The notes beneath the pieces were generated by a model. That model saw only the letters and a list, made by a program, of their open reading frames with translations, did not search any database and was not told the origin of the DNA. The translations under genes and the position numbers were made by a program. A DNA stretch of 64,000 nt, from contig OY762511.1 of assembly GCA_963665925.1 (NCBI GenBank), forward strand, positions 2,356,001 to 2,420,000. Direction: 5' to 3'. Origin of the DNA: G963665925 sp963665925. GTDB taxonomy: Bacteria > Bacillota > Clostridia > Peptostreptococcales > Acidaminobacteraceae. Within the stretch, counting starts at the first letter, position 1; each line of letters starts with the position of its first letter. Shown here in pieces: positions 34,018 through 43,082 of the stretch.

Positions 34018-34689
34018 ATGCGCTATGAAAAAAATGGAATTTTTACAGCTGAAGATATGCAACGAATTAGAAGCGCACATGTATGTGTTGTCGGATGTGG
34101 TGGCCTTGGTGGTTACATCATAGAGATGCTGGCAAGAGCAGGCATTGGCCATTTGACTGTCGTTGACGGTGATGTGTTCGATGAAAGCAATCTGAACCGG
34201 CAGCTGCTGTCAGAGGAATCCAATATAGGATGTTCAAAGGCAGTCGCGGCGGCTGAGCGTGTGAGGCGCATCAATTCAGAGGTATCTATAACAGTAGTAC
34301 CCAAGTTCCTGACTGTGGAGAATGCAAAAGACATGCTGAATGGCTATGATCTGATTATGGATGCTTTAGATACCATAGAAATCAGGCGCATACTTGAAAA
34401 GGTCTGTGCAAAAAATGGAACGCCGTTTGTTCATGGTGCCATAGCAGGATGGTACGGTCAGGTATGCACAATCCTGCCTGGTGATGCAACACTTGAAAAT
34501 ATTTATCCGGAGGGTCTTGAAAAGGGTGTGGAGCAAAAGCTGGGAAATCCATCCTTCACACCGGCACTCGTGGCATCTATTCAAGTGTCAGAAGCTCTTA
34601 AACTTCTCACAGAAAATGTAAATCTGCTTCGAAGCAAGCTGCTTCTTATTGATTTGATGAGAAATACCTTTGAAACAGTGGATCTTTAA
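34018..34689 (+). CDS. E1-like activating protein (ThiF/MoeB/HesA family)
   Basis: 223 residues. The nucleotide-binding VVGCGGLGGYIIEMLARAG and the activating-enzyme segment ESNLNRQLL are intact, so it can adenylate the C-terminus of a ubiquitin-like sulfur carrier. It is shorter than MoeB and lacks the CxxC zinc pairs and rhodanese domain. As first gene of the sigma54-controlled cluster, its partner is most likely one of the two MoaD-like proteins at 44946 or 46595, for dithiolene sulfur transfer in pterin cofactor synthesis. Confidence 0.85.
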   Translation: MRYEKNGIFTAEDMQRIRSAHVCVVGCGGLGGYIIEMLARAGIGHLTVVDGDVFDESNLNRQLLSEESNIGCSKAVAAAERVRRINSEVSITVVPKFLTVENAKDMLNGYDLIMDALDTIEIRRILEKVCAKNGTPFVHGAIAGWYGQVCTILPGDATLENIYPEGLEKGVEQKLGNPSFTPALVASIQVSEALKLLTENVNLLRSKLLLIDLMRNTFETVDL

Positions 34690-34702
34690 AATTGAAAATA
34701 CG

Positions 34703-34805
34703 ATATTGTTCCGAGCTCACTTATCTAAGGGATACTACGGTATTTGAGCCATTGGGTTGTACGAGAAATTGTCCAGCCTCCCGTGTTTGGAAAGGAAGAA
34801 TGAAC
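34703..34805 (+). ncRNA. Moco/Tuco-type riboswitch candidate upstream of tupA
   Basis: The leader before tupA has an outer helix (ATTGTTCC at 34705-34712 with GGAAGAAT at 34794-34801, one mismatch), CCGAG after its 5' strand, GCCTCCCG (34776-34783) and TTTGGAAAGGA (34786-34796). The same blocks in the same order occur at 42897-43000 before aor. I recognise this pattern as the molybdenum/tungsten cofactor riboswitch class; a covariance-model search is needed for proof. A terminator follows directly, which suggests transcriptional control of tungstate uptake. Confidence 0.72.
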
Positions 34806-34810
34806 AGAGG

Positions 34811-34849
34811 GTTCTTTCTTGCTATGGAAAGAATTTTCTTTTTATTTAA
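34811..34849 (+). terminator. Riboswitch-associated terminator
   Basis: GTTCTTTC / GAAAGAAT stem, then TTTTCTTTTTATTT, about 65 bases before the tupA start. It is the likely expression platform of the element above. Confidence 0.7.
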
Positions 34850-34915
34850 ATAAAGTAAATCAATAGACAGAGAGAAAGTGTCATCTCCAGGGGGATGAAC
34901 AACAAGGAGGAGAAA

Positions 34916-35839
34916 ATGAAAAAGGTAATGAGTTTGATTCTGGTACTGCTTCTGGCAGTCGGAATGATGGCGGGATGTTCAAAAGCACCAGAGCCAGTTG
35001 AAGAGAAGGCAACGGAACAGGCTGAGGTAGAGGCGCCAGCACAGGAGGCTGAAGCTGAAGAACCTGCCCAGGAAGAAGCTGTAGTTGAAGGGACAAGCAT
35101 CATTCTTTCAACGACAACATCAACAGAAAACAGTGGTCTTCTTGCCTATATTCTACCTGATTTTACTGAAAAAACAGGGATTGAAGTCAAGGTTGTGGCT
35201 GTAGGTACAGGTAAGGCGCTTCAAATGGGTCGTGACGGTGAGGCGGATGTGCTTCTTGTTCATGCAAAGCCATCTGAAGAGGAATTCGTGGCTGAAGGTC
35301 ACAGTGCCGCACGCTTTGACGTTATGTACAATGACTTTGTAATTCTTGGTCCAAAAGATGACCCAGCAGGTCTAAAGGAAGATGCGTCTGAAATCGTACC
35401 TGCATTTGAAAAGCTGTATGCTTCTGAGTTTTCATTTGTTTCACGTGGGGACGATTCAGGTACACATAAGAAAGAGAAGAGCTTATGGGCAGCAGCTGGC
35501 ATTGAACCACAAGGCGACAAATACATATCTGCAGGCAAGGGTATGGGTGATGTAATCCAAATGACTGACGAGCTTCAAGCCTACACAATGTCTGACAGAG
35601 CCACTTATCTGAGCATGAGTGATAATCTTGACCTGAATGTTATTGTTGAGGGCGATCCGATTCTCTTCAACCAATATGGCGTTATGGCGGTTAATCCTGA
35701 TAAAAACGATGCAATCAACAGTGCTGGCGCACAGGCCTTCATTGACTGGATACTTTCATCTGAAACCCAAGAGCTGATTAGCGGCTTTGGTGTGGAAAAG
35801 TTCGGTCAGCCACTGTTCGTACCAAATGCGAATTTATAA
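34916..35839 (+). CDS. tupA: Tungstate ABC transporter, binding lipoprotein
   Basis: 307 residues. A signal peptide with lipobox MMAGC (Cys about 21), then a Glu/Ala-rich linker. The mature protein opens with IILSTTTSTENSGLL; the TTTS motif contacts the oxyanion in TupA proteins and separates them from molybdate-binding ModA. GRDGEADVLLVHAK and SRGDDSGTHKKE are further family blocks. The start follows AAGGAGG by five bases. With tupB and tupC it forms a high-affinity tungstate importer that feeds the tungsten enzyme encoded downstream. Confidence 0.95.
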   Translation: MKKVMSLILVLLLAVGMMAGCSKAPEPVEEKATEQAEVEAPAQEAEAEEPAQEEAVVEGTSIILSTTTSTENSGLLAYILPDFTEKTGIEVKVVAVGTGKALQMGRDGEADVLLVHAKPSEEEFVAEGHSAARFDVMYNDFVILGPKDDPAGLKEDASEIVPAFEKLYASEFSFVSRGDDSGTHKKEKSLWAAAGIEPQGDKYISAGKGMGDVIQMTDELQAYTMSDRATYLSMSDNLDLNVIVEGDPILFNQYGVMAVNPDKNDAINSAGAQAFIDWILSSETQELISGFGVEKFGQPLFVPNANL

Positions 35840-35854
35840 GATATCAAAGAGTTT

Positions 35855-35897
35855 GAAAACAAGTCGGAGCTGGTCCTGCCTGCTCCGACCGGTTTTC
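35855..35897 (+). terminator. Intra-operon hairpin after tupA
   Basis: AAAAC plus GTCGGAGC / GCTCCGAC plus GTTTT. Such partial terminators after a binding-protein gene raise its level relative to the membrane parts. Confidence 0.6.
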
Positions 35898-35913
35898 AGG
35901 ATGGAGTGATCAG

Positions 35914-36606
35914 ATGCAGTATATTGCCGATGGATTTATAGAAGCATTTAAACTGCTCATTTCTTTTGATGCTGAAATATACCGGATTATTGGGTTGTCC
36001 ATAATCGTTTCTATGACTTCAACCATAATTGCCTCTGTTGTAGGAATCATTCTGGGCATCGCACTGGGGCTTGGAGACTTCAAGGGAAAACACCGTTTGT
36101 TGCGTTTTGTTTATGCCATGATGGCACTTCCACCGGTTGTAATCGGGCTGCTGACTGCAATCGTTATTTCCCGTCGTGGTCCACTAGGCTTTATGGGGCT
36201 CATGTTTACGCCGACCGCCATGGTTGTCGCTCAGACTATTCTGATTACGCCAATCATAACGGGAATTGTAGCAAGTGCAGCAAAAGAAAATGGTAAGGAA
36301 ATCAGTGAGACATCAAAGTTGCTTGGCGGATCACGCCTTGACAGGGCACTGCTCGTTGTCAGCGAGCTGAAAAGGGCTATTGCTGTTGCAGTCTCATCAG
36401 GCTTTGGCAGGGGTATTTCAGAAGTGGGCGCGGTTATGATTGTCGGTGGCAATATTCAAGGCCATACCCGGGTCATGACAACCTTTATCACAATGAACAA
36501 CTCAATGGGGAATTATTCTAAATCCCTTGCAATGGGTCTGGTGCTCATTGGAATAGCAGTTTTTACCAACGCAGTGATTCACATGAATGCTGAGGAACGC
36601 ATATGA
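35914..36606 (+). CDS. tupB: Tungstate ABC transporter, permease
   Basis: 230 residues with about five to six membrane segments and the ABC-contact EAA-like loop around SETSKLLGGSRLDRALLV, ending in SEVGAVMIVGGNIQGHTRVM, typical of TupB. GGAGTGATC precedes the ATG. Its last bases overlap tupC. Confidence 0.93.
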   Translation: MQYIADGFIEAFKLLISFDAEIYRIIGLSIIVSMTSTIIASVVGIILGIALGLGDFKGKHRLLRFVYAMMALPPVVIGLLTAIVISRRGPLGFMGLMFTPTAMVVAQTILITPIITGIVASAAKENGKEISETSKLLGGSRLDRALLVVSELKRAIAVAVSSGFGRGISEVGAVMIVGGNIQGHTRVMTTFITMNNSMGNYSKSLAMGLVLIGIAVFTNAVIHMNAEERI

Positions 36607-37319
36607 AAATTGAAATGGAAGGTCTTGAAAAGCGGTTTGACAACATGCTTTTCAAAATAGAAAAATGCACATTGGAATCTGGACACATTCACGGAATCAT
36701 TGGCCACAATGGTGTTGGTAAGACAACGCTCTTGAGGATGATATCTGGAGTCGATAAGGCTTACAATGGACGTATCCTCTACAACGGAAAGGCATTTGAT
36801 GAAAAGCTTTCCGAAACCATAAGTTTCATGGCACAAAAGCCCTACATGCTTTCCAGAAGTGTGCAGGATAACATTGTATATCCCTTAAAGCTAAGACATG
36901 TTGGGAAAGAAATTCAGAATGAACTGACACAAATCTGGCTTAGGAACTTGGGCATAGAGACTATCAGCACCAGAAAGGCTACGGTTCTTTCTGGGGGGGA
37001 AAGGCAGAAGGTTTCCCTTGCAAGAGGGCTGGTTTACAGTCCTGACCTTGTGCTGCTGGATGAACCGACAGCCAATATCGATCCAGATACGGTTGAGGTT
37101 TTAGAACGTGTTCTGCTGGATTATAGAAATAGAACTGGGGCAACGATTCTTCTGATCACACACGACTTATCTCAGGCCATTCGACTTTGTGACGATTTGT
37201 TTGTACTCGATAAACAGGGCCTGAAGGCTGTTGGTAAGGAAGAGATTGTAAAAAGGGTGATGGATCTTCAGAAACCGGAGAAGTTTCTTGACTTGGATTA
37301 TATGGCATTGGGAGTGTAG
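36603..37319 (+). CDS. tupC: Tungstate ABC transporter, ATPase
   Basis: 238 residues. Walker A GHNGVGKTTLLRM, signature LSGGERQKVSLARGL, Walker B LVLLDEPTANIDP and H-loop LLITHDLSQ are all intact. The start overlaps the tupB stop by four bases (ATGA). Confidence 0.94.
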   Translation: MKIEMEGLEKRFDNMLFKIEKCTLESGHIHGIIGHNGVGKTTLLRMISGVDKAYNGRILYNGKAFDEKLSETISFMAQKPYMLSRSVQDNIVYPLKLRHVGKEIQNELTQIWLRNLGIETISTRKATVLSGGERQKVSLARGLVYSPDLVLLDEPTANIDPDTVEVLERVLLDYRNRTGATILLITHDLSQAIRLCDDLFVLDKQGLKAVGKEEIVKRVMDLQKPEKFLDLDYMALGV

Positions 37320-37321
37320 AG

Positions 37322-38551
37322 ATGGAAATGTTTACGGTTATGAAAAAGGAAGCGGTACTCAGTCTTCTTGAGGACGAATTTGGACATGTGAATCTTGAGA
37401 CTGAAGTTGTAAGTATATATGATACCCTTGGGCGCATACTGGCTGAACCGGTTGTTGCCCGGGAAAACATTCCTGACTTTGTCAGGTCAACAGTAGATGG
37501 CTATGCAGTAAAATCAAAAAACACCATAGGGGCTTCCGAGGCCCTGCCTGCTTTTCTTGATTTTATCGGGTCCGTTGAAATGGGCCAGGATACGAAGTTG
37601 ACAGTGGGTGAAAATCAAACTGTGTATGTGCCAACTGGCGGTATGGTACCTGAGGGAGCAGACGCCATGGTCATGATAGAGTACACGGACTCCTTTGGCG
37701 ATGAAATCGCAGTCAATAAGCCCTGTGCAGTACTTGAGAACATCATCGGCATTGGGGATGATGTGAAGGTGGGGGAAGTTGTCCTTGAAGCGGGAACATA
37801 TTTGTCGACGCAGCATATTGGAGCGCTTGCATCACTTGGCTATGCAAATGTGCATGTAAAGCGGCGCCCAAGAGTTTCCATTATCTCTACGGGAGACGAG
37901 TTGGTTTCTGTAGCATCTGTACCCAAAATCGGACAGATCCGGGACGTCAACACCTACAGTCTCCTCGCCATGGTTGACGATTTGGGGTGTGAGGTCGTCA
38001 CAAACCAGCACTTGAAGGATGATTTTGAAACCCTGAAGAAGGCACTGCTTGAAGCAGAAGAAAGCAGTGATATTGTCTTTCTCTCGGGTGGAAGCTCTGT
38101 TGGAAACCATGATATGACCTCAGATATCATTAATGCGACAGGTGAACCGGGCGTTTTGGTTCACGGTGTTGCGATTAAACCAGGCAAGCCAACTATAGTG
38201 GCACGCGTGGGCAACACGGCCGTCTTTGGACTTCCTGGCCATCCTGCCTCCTGCATTATAGCCTTCAAGGCTATTGTTGAGCCCTTTATTCAGAGTCAGC
38301 TCATGAATAACAATCAGGTAAAGAACCGTATTGAAGCTGTTTCTGCATTTCAAATGCATGTTTCATCGGGAAGAGACGTTTTTTTTATGGTAAAGATAGA
38401 AAATAAGAATGGCGTCCAGTCCGTTTATCCTGTCAATGGGAAATCCGGTATGGTATCCATGTTTGCCAAGGCAGACGGATACATTGAAATTCCAATGGAA
38501 AAAGAGGGTCTTGAAATAGGCGAAAAAGTTGTGGTGACACTTTTTAGATAG
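37322..38551 (+). CDS. moeA: Molybdopterin molybdenumtransferase MoeA
   Basis: 409 residues, the full MoeA plan. Substrate and metal motifs include DFVRSTVDGYAV, PTGGMVPEGADAMVMIE, GDELV, LSGGSSVGNHDMT and GVAIKPGKPT with GLPGHPASC. It inserts the oxyanion (here probably tungstate, given the neighbours) into adenylylated pterin. It starts two bases after the tupC stop. Confidence 0.94.
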   Translation: MEMFTVMKKEAVLSLLEDEFGHVNLETEVVSIYDTLGRILAEPVVARENIPDFVRSTVDGYAVKSKNTIGASEALPAFLDFIGSVEMGQDTKLTVGENQTVYVPTGGMVPEGADAMVMIEYTDSFGDEIAVNKPCAVLENIIGIGDDVKVGEVVLEAGTYLSTQHIGALASLGYANVHVKRRPRVSIISTGDELVSVASVPKIGQIRDVNTYSLLAMVDDLGCEVVTNQHLKDDFETLKKALLEAEESSDIVFLSGGSSVGNHDMTSDIINATGEPGVLVHGVAIKPGKPTIVARVGNTAVFGLPGHPASCIIAFKAIVEPFIQSQLMNNNQVKNRIEAVSAFQMHVSSGRDVFFMVKIENKNGVQSVYPVNGKSGMVSMFAKADGYIEIPMEKEGLEIGEKVVVTLFR

Positions 38552-38563
38552 ACGGGGTGCAAA

Positions 38564-40471
38564 ATGAAAAGAAACACATACTTGAATGTAATAGATTTAA
38601 ATGAGGCGAAAGCCATAATTGACCGTGTCTTTGTGAGTCCTCTAAGAGCTGCCATCGAAAGGGTTTCAGTTGAGGCTGCACTGGGTCGTGTGACTGCAGG
38701 CCCTGTATTTGCAAAAGTCTCCAATCCCCATTATAATGCCGCGGCTATGGATGGAATATCTTTGAATGCAAAAGTGACATTTGGGGCCCACGAAAAAAAC
38801 CCTGTGACTTTGAAAGAAGCCGTAGATTTTAAGTACGTAGATACCGGCGATTGTATCCTTTCTGAGCACAATTCAGTCGTCATGATCGAGGATGTATACC
38901 ATCAGGAAGATGGCACTGTACAGGTTATGAAATCAACATTTCCCTGGGAACATATCCGCGTTGTAGGAGAAGACATTGCAGTGGGGGATATGATATTGCC
39001 CTCCATGCATAAGGTTAAGCCTGTAGATATTGGTGCCCTCTTAAGCGGCGGTGTTCTTGAAGTGGAGGTTATCAAGAAAAAACGCGTGGGAATTATTCCT
39101 ACTGGAACAGAAATAGTGAATCCGGGGACCGATTTAAGTCCTGGAGATATTATCGATTCAAACTCCAGAGTATTCGAAGCTATGGTGCTAGAAGCTGGTG
39201 GAATACCTGACCGAATAGATCCGGTGCCTGATGACAGAGAAAGGCTTCGAAAGGCCATTTTGGACTCTGTGCAGAAAAATGATATTGTGGTGATCAATGC
39301 CGGATCATCTGCAGGCAGCGAAGATTATACAGTGGGTCTGGTGCGTGAGCTGGGTGAGGTATTTGTACACGGCATCGCAATCAAACCTGGAAAACCCACT
39401 ATTATTGGACAAATAGACGGTAAAGCTGTCATTGGAATTCCCGGCTATCCAGTATCGGCATTCATATCTTTTAGAGAATTTGTGGTGCCGCTCATTTCTA
39501 TGTGTGGTGAAGTAAAACCGAAAACTGCGGAGGTGCAGCTCTCAAAGCGTGTGGTGTCTTCTTTGAAGCATCGGGAGTATGTCAGAATGAAAATCGGACG
39601 TGTGGGTGAACGATTGATTGCTACACCGCTTTCAAGGGGTGCAGGCGTGACCATGTCCCTGGTCAAGGCAGACGGCATTTTGGAAGTGCCGCAAAATGTC
39701 GAAGGCTATGAGTCGGGTCAGATTGTTCCTGTCACACTGCTGAAATCGGAAAAAAGCATAGACAAGTCTCTCGTATCAATTGGGAGTCATGATATAATTA
39801 TGGACTACCTCAATGACATGATGACAAAGGATGAAAGAGGTTTTACACTTTCTTCTGCACATGTTGGCAGTCTTGGGGGAATTATGGCTGTAAAGCGTGG
39901 AGAAACCCATCTTGCCCCGACCCACCTTCTTGATGAGAAGACGGGTGTTTACAATGTGCCCTTTATTAAGAAGTACCTTAAGGGAGAAACGGTATATCTG
40001 ATTAAAGGTATCAAGCGCTGGCAGGGATTCTATGTTGAAAAGGGCAATCCGCACGGTGTAAGATCCCTGAAAGACCTGATTGAAAAGAATCTGATCCTTG
40101 CCAACAGGCAAAGGGGGTCTGGAACAAGGGCACTCCTGGATTATCAGCTTAAACAGGAAGGCTACAGCGGTGATGCAATCACCGGTTACCAGAAAGAATA
40201 CACCACGCATACAAATGTGGCGCTTGCAGTGCAGTCTGGCAATTCAGATGTTGGACTTGGAATCAAGTCTGTAGCAAACATGATGAATTTGGACTTTGTT
40301 CCTCTGGCACTGGAAGACTACGATTTTATGATTCCTGAAAAGTACTTGGATGATGCAAGAACGAAAAGATTTGTTGAGCTGCTACAGACAGAAGCGTTTA
40401 GGGTAATGCTTGAGCAGCTGGGTGGCTACGAGTTTGAGAATATTGTTTGGCAGGTGATCCAGAATGATTGA
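38564..40471 (+). CDS. MoeA fused to a periplasmic-binding-protein-like domain
   Basis: 635 residues. Residues 1-400 are a second MoeA (NPHYNAAAMDGISL, IPTGTEIV, AGSSAGSEDYT, GIAIKPGKPT, GIPGYPVSA). Residues about 415-635 are a PBP-like domain (SSAHVGSLGGIMAVKRGE, LANRQRGSGTRALLDYQL, GNSDVGLGIKSVA), cytoplasmic here because no signal exists. Such fusions are known in Clostridia and archaea; the added domain may bind or sense oxyanion or pterin. Two MoeA-type proteins in one operon suggests division of labour, for example W versus Mo or bis-pterin assembly (inference). Confidence 0.9.
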   Translation: MKRNTYLNVIDLNEAKAIIDRVFVSPLRAAIERVSVEAALGRVTAGPVFAKVSNPHYNAAAMDGISLNAKVTFGAHEKNPVTLKEAVDFKYVDTGDCILSEHNSVVMIEDVYHQEDGTVQVMKSTFPWEHIRVVGEDIAVGDMILPSMHKVKPVDIGALLSGGVLEVEVIKKKRVGIIPTGTEIVNPGTDLSPGDIIDSNSRVFEAMVLEAGGIPDRIDPVPDDRERLRKAILDSVQKNDIVVINAGSSAGSEDYTVGLVRELGEVFVHGIAIKPGKPTIIGQIDGKAVIGIPGYPVSAFISFREFVVPLISMCGEVKPKTAEVQLSKRVVSSLKHREYVRMKIGRVGERLIATPLSRGAGVTMSLVKADGILEVPQNVEGYESGQIVPVTLLKSEKSIDKSLVSIGSHDIIMDYLNDMMTKDERGFTLSSAHVGSLGGIMAVKRGETHLAPTHLLDEKTGVYNVPFIKKYLKGETVYLIKGIKRWQGFYVEKGNPHGVRSLKDLIEKNLILANRQRGSGTRALLDYQLKQEGYSGDAITGYQKEYTTHTNVALAVQSGNSDVGLGIKSVANMMNLDFVPLALEDYDFMIPEKYLDDARTKRFVELLQTEAFRVMLEQLGGYEFENIVWQVIQND

Positions 40472-41423
40472 TGGTTATAATCGAAAAATACATTATGTCC
40501 GTTTGTCGGTGACAGACCTATGCAATTTGAAATGTCAGTACTGTATGCCTGAGAAAGGCATATGCAAGAAGGACCATGCTGAAGTACTGCGTCTTGAGGA
40601 GGCTTACAGTATTGTTAAAGCCCTTACTGAGCTTGGCGTTGATAAAGTGCGACTTACTGGCGGGGAACCGCTTGTCCGCAATGGGATAATGACCTTGGTC
40701 GAAAGAATTGCGGCACTACCTGAAATTAAGGATTTTTCAATGACGACAAATGGCATTTTGCTGGAGCACTATGCCAAGTCTTTGAAAGAGGCGGGGATGA
40801 ACCGCATCAATATCAGTCTGGACACACTGGATTCCGAAAAGTTTTCAGAAATTACAAGAGGTGGTGATCTGGAGGCCGTCCTCAGGGGGATACAGGCTGC
40901 CAGGGATGCCGGTCTAACACCAATTAAACTCAATGTTGTTGTAATCAACGGCTTCAACACCGATGAAGTTGAAGCTTTTATCGACATGGCCGACGAAGAC
41001 ATGGAGATACGCTTTATTGAACTCATGCCGATTGGTGAAGCTGCTGCGTGGAGCAGTGAACAGTTCATATCGAACAATGCCCTTATTCGGGAGTATGGGT
41101 ATTTGTTTGAAGAAGAGGAAGCGGCCCATAGCGGACCAGCAAGATACTATAGAAAGAAAAACGGTAAGGGGCGAGTTGGGTTTATTAACCCTATATCAGA
41201 GCATTTCTGCAGTGCATGCAACAGGATTCGTGTCACACCAGATGGTTTTTTAAAGACCTGTCTTCATTCAAATGAAGAAGTTGCTCTCAGACCTTCTGTG
41301 GATAACCCTGATGCACTGAAGGCGGTAATTCGTCAAGCTGTGCATGAGAAGCCTTTAAGACACTCCATAAATGAAACGCAATTCGTACCCATTACAAGAA
41401 GTATGCATCGCATTGGAGGATAA
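40464..41423 (+). CDS. moaA: GTP 3',8-cyclase MoaA
   Basis: 319 residues. Radical-SAM motif CNLKCQYC (about 18-25), GGEP, and the C-terminal cluster CSACNRIRVTPDGFLKTC; the protein ends in Gly-Gly as MoaA requires. First step of pterin cofactor synthesis, acting with MoaC. It overlaps the previous gene by eight bases, with CAGGTGATC as ribosome-binding site. Confidence 0.95.
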   Translation: MIDGYNRKIHYVRLSVTDLCNLKCQYCMPEKGICKKDHAEVLRLEEAYSIVKALTELGVDKVRLTGGEPLVRNGIMTLVERIAALPEIKDFSMTTNGILLEHYAKSLKEAGMNRINISLDTLDSEKFSEITRGGDLEAVLRGIQAARDAGLTPIKLNVVVINGFNTDEVEAFIDMADEDMEIRFIELMPIGEAAAWSSEQFISNNALIREYGYLFEEEEAAHSGPARYYRKKNGKGRVGFINPISEHFCSACNRIRVTPDGFLKTCLHSNEEVALRPSVDNPDALKAVIRQAVHEKPLRHSINETQFVPITRSMHRIGG

Positions 41424-41427
41424 GACT

Positions 41428-41907
41428 GTGGAAATGACACATTTTAATGAATATGGCAGGGCCCGTATGGTTTCTGTCGATGGAAAAGATGATACCAGAC
41501 GTACGGCAATCGCTCGTGGGAAGATTCGGATGAATCCGCAAACCCTGAAAATGATTGTGGAAAAGGGCCATAAGAAAGGTGATGTGCTTTCTGTAGCGCA
41601 AATTGCAGGTGTCATGGGAGCTAAGAAGACCAGTGACCTTGTCCCAATGTGCCATAATATATTTCTTACAGGTGCGGACATAGCCTTTGAAATCGATGAA
41701 GAGAACAGTGAAATTCATATTGCCTCAACGGTGACAACTGTTGGAAAGACAGGTGTCGAAATGGAGGCGCTTACAGCGGTTTCTGCGGCAGCGCTTACAA
41801 TTTATGATATGTGCAAGGCGGTCGATAAGGACATGGTGATTCTGGACATAAAGGTTATGGAAAAAATCGGCGGAAAGTCCGGGCATTATATTCGGGAGGA
41901 CGCATAG
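41428..41907 (+). CDS. moaC: Cyclic pyranopterin monophosphate synthase MoaC
   Basis: 159 residues, the usual size. Motifs LVPMCHNI and KTGVEMEALTAVSAAALTIY surround the active site. The GTG at 41428 is preferred: GGAGG lies eight bases upstream and the start falls just after the moaA stop. A longer frame from 41371 would overlap moaA by 53 bases and add residues not found in MoaC. Confidence 0.93.
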   Translation: MEMTHFNEYGRARMVSVDGKDDTRRTAIARGKIRMNPQTLKMIVEKGHKKGDVLSVAQIAGVMGAKKTSDLVPMCHNIFLTGADIAFEIDEENSEIHIASTVTTVGKTGVEMEALTAVSAAALTIYDMCKAVDKDMVILDIKVMEKIGGKSGHYIREDA

Positions 41908-41908
41908 A

Positions 41909-42355
41909 ATGATAAAAGGTAAGGTTCTTGCAATTAACATCAGTGATAAGAAAGGTGTTGTAAAAAAGCCGATTTCACAGGGGTATTTTAGGGTAAATCA
42001 TGGACTGGAAGAGGATGCGCATGCAGGCAATTGGCATCGGCAGGTCAGCCTTCTGGCAGACGAAAGTGTGGAGACCATGCGTGCACTGGGCGTCAAGGAT
42101 CTGACAGTGGGAAAATTCGCTGAAAACATCACGACTGAAGGCATAGAACTCTGGAAACTGCCTGTAGGTACAAAAATGCGCATTGGTGAAACACTGATGG
42201 AGGTTTCACAAATTGGAAAGAAGTGTCACCACGGCTGTGCAATCAAACAGCAGGTGGGAGAATGCATCATGCCAACACAAGGCATATTCACTATTGTTCT
42301 GGAATCAGGCCTGATCCGTACTGGCGATGAAATTCAGATTCTTGAGGCTTATTGA
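41909..42355 (+). CDS. MOSC-domain protein 1
   Basis: 148 residues, a single MOSC domain with the conserved cysteine in GKKCHHGCAIK. MOSC proteins bind pterin cofactor or carry sulfur to it. It starts one base after moaC. Confidence 0.88.
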   Translation: MIKGKVLAINISDKKGVVKKPISQGYFRVNHGLEEDAHAGNWHRQVSLLADESVETMRALGVKDLTVGKFAENITTEGIELWKLPVGTKMRIGETLMEVSQIGKKCHHGCAIKQQVGECIMPTQGIFTIVLESGLIRTGDEIQILEAY

Positions 42356-42357
42356 AG

Positions 42358-42798
42358 ATGGGTGCAGGGAAGTCAGGACGCATTTCTTCCATAAAAATCA
42401 GTATTTCAAAGGGACAGCCGCGAAAAGCGGTTCAGTCAGCCAAGTGCATTGAGGCGTTTGGAATTGAAGGGGACCGGTTCAGTGGAAAAGGTCTACGTCA
42501 AGTAAGCCTGCTTGCGGCCGAAAGTTTGCCCTTCAGAAATGACACGGGCTGGTGTACACAGCGGTTTGCAGAGAACATTCTCACAAAGGGTGCTGAGATT
42601 TGGAACATGAAGGCTGGGGACAGACTGCTTGTTGGAGAAGCACACTTTGAGATTGTCCAGGTTGGAAACGCTTGTCATGAAGGTTGTCCTCTACGTCGTG
42701 AAGGTCTTTCGTGCCTTATGCCGGGGGAAGTGGTTTTTGCCAAGGTAGTTAAAGGCGCTGAGATAAGCATTGGAGACAAAATACAGATAGCTCCATAA
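42358..42798 (+). CDS. MOSC-domain protein 2
   Basis: 146 residues, a second MOSC domain with the corresponding motif GNACHEGCPLRR. The tandem pair is divergent in sequence, so the two are not a recent duplication. A TTG at 42352 overlapping the previous stop is an alternative start. Together with the first it may hand over or sulfurate the W-pterin (inference). Confidence 0.86.
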   Translation: MGAGKSGRISSIKISISKGQPRKAVQSAKCIEAFGIEGDRFSGKGLRQVSLLAAESLPFRNDTGWCTQRFAENILTKGAEIWNMKAGDRLLVGEAHFEIVQVGNACHEGCPLRREGLSCLMPGEVVFAKVVKGAEISIGDKIQIAP

Positions 42799-42848
42799 GT
42801 GTGAGAGACTGGATTTTTGCATTTGAAGTGATACAATTAAGGTAATAC

Positions 42849-42882
42849 GAGCTGTCTGTCCTGTTTTGAGACTTAGCAGCTC
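42849..42882 (+). other. Hairpin in the aor leader
   Basis: GAGCTG / CAGCTC with a 22-base loop, 15 bases before the riboswitch candidate. No T-run, so not a clear terminator; it may be a small upstream stem of the leader. Confidence 0.35.
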
Positions 42883-42896
42883 ATAAAATTACATAA

Positions 42897-43000
42897 AGCC
42901 AATCCGAGTTGTGTGTTCTACGGGGGAAACCCTAAGAAGCCCAACCAATGGGTAGAATGGGAAACCATGCTGCCTCCCGCTATTTGGAAAGGATTTGGTA
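42897..43000 (+). ncRNA. Moco/Tuco-type riboswitch candidate upstream of aor
   Basis: Outer helix CCAATCC (42899-42905) with GGATTTGG (42991-42998), CCGAG after the 5' strand, an internal GGGGGAAACCC hairpin, GCCTCCCG (42972-42979) and TTTGGAAAGGA (42983-42993). These blocks match the element before tupA. Downstream an 8-bp stem GATTGCTG / CAGCAATC (43028-43053) ends 14 bases before the aor ribosome-binding site, so translational or mixed control is possible. Confidence 0.75.
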
Positions 43001-43082
43001 TGACTTTGTTATAACACTGTTATCCATGATTGCTGACTCTTTATGCAGCAATCGCCGAGCCAAAAAGAAGGAGGTATTTTTT

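Noticed and set aside
42799..42896. Second sigma54 promoter in front of aor
   Set aside because: No GG-N10-GC pair with correct spacing and flanks was found; a sigma-A type promoter is possible but weak.
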